The notes under the pieces: generated by a model | Database searches by the model: none | The model's input: the letters and a program-made list of their open reading frames with translations, nothing else | Told to the model about the DNA's origin: nothing | Source: Halorubrum sp. CSM-61 | GTDB lineage: Archaea; Halobacteriota; Halobacteria; Halobacteriales; Haloferacaceae | Direction of reading: 5' to 3' | DNA length: 64,000 nt | Assembly: GCF_003781945.1 (NCBI RefSeq) | Contig: NZ_RJJW01000008.1 | Span: 1-64,000, forward strand | Part shown: positions 59,174-64,000 of the stretch, piece by piece | How the letters are laid out: each line of letters begins with the position of its first letter | How positions within the stretch are numbered: position 1 is the stretch's first letter | Translations under genes and position numbers: made by a program

Positions 59174-60226
59174 GTGACTGTACTGCAGGAGCTCGTCGGA
59201 GACCAGTCGCTCGCCGTCTGGATCGCGCTGGGCGCGATCGGGTTCCTGTTGACCTGGAAGGGCGCGAACGTCATCGAGTCGACGACCTCGAAGATCAGCG
59301 ACCACTTCGGCGTCTCGCAGGCGATCCAGGGCGGGCTCATCGTCGCGGCGGCGACGTCGTTCCCCGAGCTCGCGATCATCGTCATCTCGGTGGTCGTGCT
59401 CGGCGACTTCGGCGTCGGCGCCGGGGCGCTCATCGGGACGGCGGTGTTCAACATTCTCGTCATCCCGGCCGCCGTCTCTATCACGAGCGGCGACACGACG
59501 ACGACGCAGGGGATCGTCTACCGCGACGCCATCTTCTACATGGTCGCCGTCCTCGCCCTCTTCGGCGTGATCGCGCTCGGGGTCCTCGGGACCGACGGGC
59601 GCGAGCTCGCGCGGATCACCCCGCAGATGGGCGTCGGCCTGCTGGTGCTGTACGGCGTGTACGTGATCCTCCTCGTCGGGGGCAAGAGCGGCGCGTCGGA
59701 CCTGGAGCGGACCGAATCGACGAACCTCCCGAAGCAGTCCGGGCTGTTCGCGGCCGGACTGATCGTCGTGCTCGTCGGGGTCGAGTCGATGGTCGGCATG
59801 ACCATGGAGATCTCGGACGCGCTCGACGCGCCGCCGTTCCTCATCTCCGTGACGGTGCTGTCTGTGATGAGCTCGTTCCCCGACCTGCTCGTCGGCGTGA
59901 AGATGGGCGAGGCCGGCGACAAGCGGGCGGCGATCGCGAACGTCTTCGGAACGAACACGTTCAACCTCGTCGCGGCGCTGCCGATCGGCGTCATCCTCGC
60001 CGGCGGCGTCTCGATCGGCTTCCTCACGTCCGTGCCGCTAATGTTATTCCTCTTCTACACCACCCTCGTCGTCGTGGTGCTGTCAGCGACGGACTTCGAG
60101 ATCACCACCGAGGAGGGATACGTCCTCCTCGCGATGTACCTCGCCTTCCTCGGCTGGATGACGACCGAGGCGCTCGGAATCACCGCGCTGCTGACCGAGT
60201 CGACGCTCCGGACGATCGTCACCTGA
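59174..60226 (+). CDS. Sodium/calcium exchanger family (CaCA) antiporter
   Basis: A 350-residue membrane protein with about ten transmembrane helices and two inverted alpha-repeats, GGLIVAAATSFPELAIIVIS (residues about 53-72) and FLISVTVLSVMSSFPDLLVG (near residue 220), matching the GTSxPE / GTxxPD cation-binding repeats. FGTNTFNLVAALPIGVILAG is the second half's conserved helix. It exchanges Na+ for Ca2+ or another cation. GTG start at 59174. The gene is monocistronic. Confidence 0.87.
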   Translation: MTVLQELVGDQSLAVWIALGAIGFLLTWKGANVIESTTSKISDHFGVSQAIQGGLIVAAATSFPELAIIVISVVVLGDFGVGAGALIGTAVFNILVIPAAVSITSGDTTTTQGIVYRDAIFYMVAVLALFGVIALGVLGTDGRELARITPQMGVGLLVLYGVYVILLVGGKSGASDLERTESTNLPKQSGLFAAGLIVVLVGVESMVGMTMEISDALDAPPFLISVTVLSVMSSFPDLLVGVKMGEAGDKRAAIANVFGTNTFNLVAALPIGVILAGGVSIGFLTSVPLMLFLFYTTLVVVVLSATDFEITTEEGYVLLAMYLAFLGWMTTEALGITALLTESTLRTIVT

Positions 60227-60244
60227 CCGGCCCGCGGAGATCGG

Positions 60245-61144
60245 CTACGGCGTCCGAACGCGCACTTCGATCCCGTCGGCGTCCGTCACGGCGATCCCCT
60301 CGTCTCGCTCGTCGACAGTGAACTCAACGTCGCCGCCGACCGCGGCTTCGTCGAGTCGCTCTCGGAGCGCTTCCAGCGCGGCCGCGTCGGGAACCACGAC
60401 CTCGAACCACGCGAGTCCTCGTCCCGCGGCGGGCGTCGTCCGCCCCCGCCACGTGTTCGCGCCGAGGTGGTGGTGGTAGCCGCCGGCCGCGACGAACCGG
60501 ACGTTCGGCCCGGTCATGCCGACCTCGAAGCCGAACCCGTCGACGTACACCGCCTCGAACGCCGACAGCGAGGTGACTTCGAGGTGCATGTGACCCACGT
60601 CGGTGCCGGGCGGGACGCGGTCGGCGGGGCCGTCGTCCGAACCGCCCGCCGCCCCGGTGACCCCTTCGACATCGAGCGGCTCGGTCGCCATCCGGACCGT
60701 TCCGTCGTCGTCGACGGGCCACTCCTCGCGGGGGCGGTCGCGGTAGATCTCCACGCCGTTGCCCTCGGGGTCGTCGAGGTACAGCGCCTCGCTGACGAGG
60801 TGGTCCGAGGCGCCGTCGAGGCGCCACCGGTCCCGCACGCGGGCCAGCGCCTCGCCGAGCGCGGCGCGGGAGGGAACCCGGAACGCGGTGTGAAAGAGGC
60901 CGGCGTCGGTTCGAGCGCGCTCCGGGCGGTCGGGCTCTTCTTCCAGCACGAGCAGAGTCGTTCCGTCGACGCCGAGGACCGCCGTCGGTCGGTCTCCGCC
61001 GTCGCGATCGAGCACCGCGAGACCGACCACGTCGCGGTAGAACGCGGTCGTCTCGTTGAGGTCGGCGACGCGGAGCGCGGCCCGACCGATCCGCGTCTCG
61101 GCGGGGAGCCGGCCGTCGGACGGAGCTGGAGCGTCGAAGTCCAT
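60245..61144 (-). CDS. VOC-family dioxygenase-like protein, two domains
   Basis: A 299-residue protein with paired glyoxalase/bleomycin-resistance domains. The first starts RIGRAALRVADLNETTAFYR and has DAGLFHTAFRVPSRAAL and LYLDDPEGNGVEIYRDRP. The second has GHMHLEVTSLSAFEAVYVDG and GGYHHHLGANTWRGRTTPAA. His and Glu ligands for a divalent metal are present (HTAF, EIY, HMHLEV). It resembles CatE-type catechol 2,3-dioxygenases. ATG at 61144 is chosen because homologues start close to the first domain; the longer frame adds 27 unrelated residues. The substrate is unknown. Confidence 0.85.
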   Translation of the reverse strand: MDFDAPAPSDGRLPAETRIGRAALRVADLNETTAFYRDVVGLAVLDRDGGDRPTAVLGVDGTTLLVLEEEPDRPERARTDAGLFHTAFRVPSRAALGEALARVRDRWRLDGASDHLVSEALYLDDPEGNGVEIYRDRPREEWPVDDDGTVRMATEPLDVEGVTGAAGGSDDGPADRVPPGTDVGHMHLEVTSLSAFEAVYVDGFGFEVGMTGPNVRFVAAGGYHHHLGANTWRGRTTPAAGRGLAWFEVVVPDAAALEALRERLDEAAVGGDVEFTVDERDEGIAVTDADGIEVRVRTP

Positions 61145-61272
61145 GCGGTTCGGTACCACCGCTAGCGCGTTGAACGCGTCGGTCCCGGAAGGGCGCGATT
61201 GCTGGTCGCTGTCCAACCGAACCATCCCGAACGTCCGTTAGAATCAAACGGTCACGCGACGGACAGTCGGGT

Positions 61273-61692
61273 ATGAGCGCCGAACAGGAGACGCGAGCCG
61301 TCCGCTGTCTGGTCGCCAAGGTCGGGCTCGACGGCCACGACCGGGGCGCACACGTGATCGCGCGGGCGTTCCGGGACGCCGGGTTCGAGGTCGTCTACTC
61401 CGGGCTCCACCGCGCGCCCGAGGAGATCGTGCAGGCGGCGGTCCAGGAGGACGTGGACGTACTGGGTATTTCGATCCTCTCGGGGGCGCACAACACGCTC
61501 GTCCCGAAGGTGATCGAGGGGCTCAAAGAGTACGACGCGTTCGAGGACACCCTCGTGTTGGTCGGCGGGATCATCCCCGACGACGACGAGGACGACCTCA
61601 AGGAGCTCGGCGTCGCAGAGGTGTTCGGCCCCGGCACGCCGATGGAGGAGACGATCGAGTTCATCCGGAACAACCTCCCGGAGCGCGCGTAG
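61273..61692 (+). CDS. Methylmalonyl-CoA mutase small subunit (cobalamin-binding)
   Basis: A 139-residue B12-binding domain: VAKVGLDGHDRGAHVIARAF holds the DxHxxG motif whose His replaces the lower ligand of cobalamin; LGISILSGAHNTLVP and LVLVGGIIPDDD are the S-x-L and GG loops. Archaeal mutases are split into a large catalytic subunit and this small one; the large subunit is not in the window. It is directly followed by meaB, zero bases apart, so the two are one operon. GAATCAAACG about 30 bases upstream may be its promoter. Confidence 0.93.
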   Translation: MSAEQETRAVRCLVAKVGLDGHDRGAHVIARAFRDAGFEVVYSGLHRAPEEIVQAAVQEDVDVLGISILSGAHNTLVPKVIEGLKEYDAFEDTLVLVGGIIPDDDEDDLKELGVAEVFGPGTPMEETIEFIRNNLPERA

Positions 61693-62835
61693 ATGGGCGG
61701 GACGGAACGCGACGCCTCGGCGACGCCGCGATCGCCGGAGCTGAGCGACGGCGACGCCGCGCTCGTCGAGGACCTCCTCGCCGGAAGCCACCGAGCGCTC
61801 GCCCGCGTCATCACTCGGATCGAGGACCGCGCGGCCGGCTACCGCGGGATCGTCGCCGCGCTCCACGAGCACACCGGCGACGCCGACGTGATCGGGGTCA
61901 CGGGAGCGCCCGGCGCCGGGAAGTCGACGCTCGTCGACAAGCTCGCGGCCGCCTACCGCGAGCGCGGCGACACCGTCGGCGTGGTCGCCGTCGACCCCTC
62001 CTCGCCGTACACGGGCGGCGCGGTGCTCGGCGACCGGATCCGGATGGCGTCGAACGTCGGCGACATGGACGTGTTCTTCCGGTCGATGAGCGCGCGCGGC
62101 CAGCTCGGCGGGCTGTCGATGGCGACCGCGGACGCCGTGAAGGCGCTCGACGCCTTCGGGAAGGACGTCGTCATCATCGAAACGGTCGGCGCCGGCCAGA
62201 ACGAGGTCGACGTGGTCCGGACCGCCGACACCGTCGCGGTGCTGGTCCAGCCCGGCTCCGGCGACGACGTGCAGACCCTGAAGGCCGGCATCCTGGAGAT
62301 CGGCGACGTGTTCGTCGTCAACAAGGCAGACATGGACGGCGCGGAGCGAACCCTCGCCGAGTTAGAGGAGATGGTCCACCGGCGCGAGGGGCCGACGAAG
62401 GGGCTCGACGGGGGACACCACGGGTTCGAGGTTCCGGAGCACCCGGACGACGGGGGCGAGGAGCGGGACAGCGGCGACGGGGACGGAGGCGGCGGGGACG
62501 ACGGAGACGAGCCGCCGGAGTGGACCCCCGAAGTGCTCCGAACCGTCGCGAACACCGGCGAAGGCGTCGGAGAGCTGATCGAGACGTTCGACGCGCACGC
62601 GACCCACCTCCGCGAGTCGGGCGCGATCGAGGCGACGAAGCGCCGGCGTTACGCCGAGGAGATCCGCACGCTGATCCGCTCGGACGTGGGCGCGCTCGCG
62701 ACCGCCGAGATCGAGCGCCGAGGCGGGATCGAGGCGCTCGCCGACTCGGTCCGGCGTCGGGAGACGGACCCGTACAGCCTCGCCGCGGAGATCGTCGAGC
62801 CGATCGCGGAGTGCGTCGACTCGGACGCGACGTGA
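61693..62835 (+). CDS. meaB: Methylmalonyl-CoA mutase-associated GTPase MeaB
   Basis: A 380-residue G3E-family GTPase: Walker A TGAPGAGKSTLVDKLAAAYR (residues about 74-93), VAVDPSSPYTGGAVLGDRIR, ETVGAGQNEVDVV and VNKADMDG (NKxD). It guards and reactivates the B12-dependent mutase. A Gly/Asp-rich insert (residues about 245-275) lengthens it beyond the usual 330. The C-terminal dimerisation arm (TKRRRYAEEIRTLIRSD) is present. ATG directly after the small-subunit stop supports coupling. Confidence 0.93.
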   Translation: MGGTERDASATPRSPELSDGDAALVEDLLAGSHRALARVITRIEDRAAGYRGIVAALHEHTGDADVIGVTGAPGAGKSTLVDKLAAAYRERGDTVGVVAVDPSSPYTGGAVLGDRIRMASNVGDMDVFFRSMSARGQLGGLSMATADAVKALDAFGKDVVIIETVGAGQNEVDVVRTADTVAVLVQPGSGDDVQTLKAGILEIGDVFVVNKADMDGAERTLAELEEMVHRREGPTKGLDGGHHGFEVPEHPDDGGEERDSGDGDGGGGDDGDEPPEWTPEVLRTVANTGEGVGELIETFDAHATHLRESGAIEATKRRRYAEEIRTLIRSDVGALATAEIERRGGIEALADSVRRRETDPYSLAAEIVEPIAECVDSDAT

Positions 62836-62904
62836 GGCTACCGCGGCCCGAGAGAGCCGCTCGAGCCCACGAGGTATAAGTCGCCAGCGGACCAACAGGT
62901 TTCC

Positions 62905-63861
62905 ATGAAGCTCACCAAGGTCGCCGGGACCGCCCTCCTCGGCGTCGGCGCGGTCGCCGCCCTCAACACCGGGCTCCGATACGAAGGGGAGTTGGAGTCG
63001 CCGCTCGACGGCGACGACGGCACGTTCCGCTGGCTCGGGATGGACGTGGCCTACACCGAGGCGGGCGACCCCGACGACCCCGACCTCGTACTCCTCCACG
63101 GCGTCAACGCCGCCGGGTCCGCGGGCGAGTGGCGCGAGGTGTTCGACGACCTGGCCGAAGAGCACCACGTCGTCGCCCCCGACCTGCCGGGGTTCGGGCG
63201 GTCCGACCGCCCGCCGCTGCGTTACTCCGCGGCGCTGTACGAAGACTTCGTCCGCGACTTCCTCGCCGACTTCGATCGGCCCGCGGTCGTCGCCTCGTCG
63301 CTGTCGGCGGCGTACGCGGCCGCGGCGATCGACGACGCCGGATCGGGGGCGGACGACGTGTCGATCCGGGGGTTCGTCGGCGTCTGCCCGACGACCGTCG
63401 CCGGACCGAGCCCGCCGAAATCGTGGCTCCGGGAGCTGATCCGGGCGCCGCTCGTCGGTACCGCGCTGTTCAACGCGATCGCCTCGAAGCCGTCGATCCG
63501 GTATTTCAACGCCGACCACGGCTACGACGACCCGACGAACCCCAGCGACGAGTGGACCGACTACGAGTGGCGGACGAGCCACGTCGAGAACGCGCGGTTC
63601 GCGCCCGCGTCGTTCGTCTCGGGATACCTCAACAGCGACCTCGACCTCGCGGCCGCGCTCGCCGGGATGGACGCCGCGCCGACGATCGTCTGGGGCCGCG
63701 AGGCCGACGTGAGCCCACTGTCCGACGGGCGCGAGCTCGCCGACGCGTCCGACGCCCGGCTCGTCGTCTTCGACCGCGCCAAGCTGTTGCCGCACGTCGA
63801 GCACCCAGACCGGTTCGTGGAGACCGTCGAAGAGAGCCTCGTCGCGGGCGCGACGGCGTGA
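62905..63861 (+). CDS. Alpha/beta hydrolase
   Basis: A 318-residue protein with the alpha/beta-hydrolase series: LVLLHGVNAAGSAGEWREVF (oxyanion loop), VVAPDLPGFGRSDRPP, the nucleophile elbow VVASSLSAAYAAAA (A-S-S-L-S in place of the usual GxSxG), IVWGREADVSPLSDG with a catalytic Asp, and LLPHVEHPDRFVE with the His. The N-terminus (TALLGVGAVAALNTGLR) is a possible membrane anchor. AGGTATAAGTC (62870-62880) is a TATA box about 30 bases before the ATG. The substrate is not evident. Confidence 0.85.
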   Translation: MKLTKVAGTALLGVGAVAALNTGLRYEGELESPLDGDDGTFRWLGMDVAYTEAGDPDDPDLVLLHGVNAAGSAGEWREVFDDLAEEHHVVAPDLPGFGRSDRPPLRYSAALYEDFVRDFLADFDRPAVVASSLSAAYAAAAIDDAGSGADDVSIRGFVGVCPTTVAGPSPPKSWLRELIRAPLVGTALFNAIASKPSIRYFNADHGYDDPTNPSDEWTDYEWRTSHVENARFAPASFVSGYLNSDLDLAAALAGMDAAPTIVWGREADVSPLSDGRELADASDARLVVFDRAKLLPHVEHPDRFVETVEESLVAGATA

Positions 63862-63916
63862 CCGGTCGGTATCTGTCTGAGCATCGGAGGGAACGGTTTC
63901 GCCGGGAGGCCTGCAC

Positions 63917-64000
63917 TCACTCGTCGCGCCGGACGTACAGCGTCTTCTCGCAGGCCGCGTGGACCGTCCCGCTCTCGTCGACGAGCGAGACGAGGTACCG
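63917..64000 (-). CDS. C-terminal end of a gene cut by the window edge
   Basis: Only the last 27 codons are visible, ending TLYVRRDE before TGA. The upstream residues RYLVSLVDESGTVHAACEKT read as an amphipathic strand-turn-strand with good haloarchaeal codon bias. The frame stays open to the window edge. It is convergent with the alpha/beta hydrolase, with 55 bases between stops. Too little is present to name the family. Confidence 0.5.
   Translation of the reverse strand, partial: RYLVSLVDESGTVHAACEKTLYVRRDE

Overview
This window reads as a chromosome segment of an extremely halophilic archaeon (class Halobacteria), most likely Halorubrum or a close relative; the genus is an inference from gene order and base composition. 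GC content is very high. The predicted proteins are rich in Asp and Glu. Most genes have a TATA-like box about 25-30 bases before the start codon and no Shine-Dalgarno sequence, which fits leaderless transcripts. The families are archaeal or haloarchaeal: uS15, eS1, Pcc1, RPA with its associated protein, Rpo11, Srp54, pantoate kinase, halocyanin and a salactin-like actin.

Layout. 1-0.5 kb: decayed right end of an IS200/IS605-type element and a fragment of a dispersed repeat. 0.5-6.1 kb: a 57-residue protein, a uracil-DNA glycosylase-superfamily protein, a candidate small RNA, an asparagine-synthase-like protein with a PHP-domain protein, repeat copy B, and an NhaC antiporter with a small partner. 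6.5-9.4 kb: rps15 / RecJ-like / pcc1 / rps3ae, behind a long structured leader. 9.5-12.1 kb: repeat copy C, an unrecognised protein and a glutathionyl-hydroquinone-reductase-like protein. 12.2-18.9 kb: a lower-GC maltodextrin module (ABC importer plus GH13 enzyme). 19-26.9 kb: mutL, thiolase plus OB-fold partner, and the rpa1-rpap1-rpe operon. 26.9-36.2 kb: glycosyltransferase, Rpo11, GNAT, FAD oxidoreductase, Hsp20 with a zinc-ribbon protein, radical SAM plus MBL proteins, and a HAD phosphatase. 35.8-40.7 kb: a cytochrome bc-type complex using halocyanin. 41-43.1 kb: repeat copy D, a salactin-like actin and a FlaD/E-domain protein. 43.3-47.1 kb: zinc-ribbon membrane protein, pantoate kinase, AbrB/PIN toxin-antitoxin pair, srp54. 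47.2-50.4 kb: repeat copy E, CMI4-like protein, bioY-ecfA-ecfT. 50.5-52.7 kb: a fused Fe-S/cytochrome-b oxidoreductase. 53.2-59.1 kb: the pstS-C-A-B-phoU phosphate locus with a low-molecular-weight phosphatase. 59.2-64 kb: CaCA exchanger, VOC protein, methylmalonyl-CoA mutase small subunit with MeaB, an alpha/beta hydrolase and an edge-truncated gene.

The most unusual content is non-coding. A repeat family of roughly 130-400 bp occurs five times, with fixed sub-blocks, a conserved hairpin, TATA-like boxes at the ends, and a terminal module also found alone at 29.5 kb. A compact candidate RNA at about 1836-1921 has three consecutive hairpins between a TATA box and a T-tract terminator. Among proteins, the actin-like/FlaD-E pair, the PIN toxin with an inserted zinc ribbon, and the thiolase lacking its nucleophilic Cys stand out. 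All functions were assigned by reading motifs; no database search was possible.
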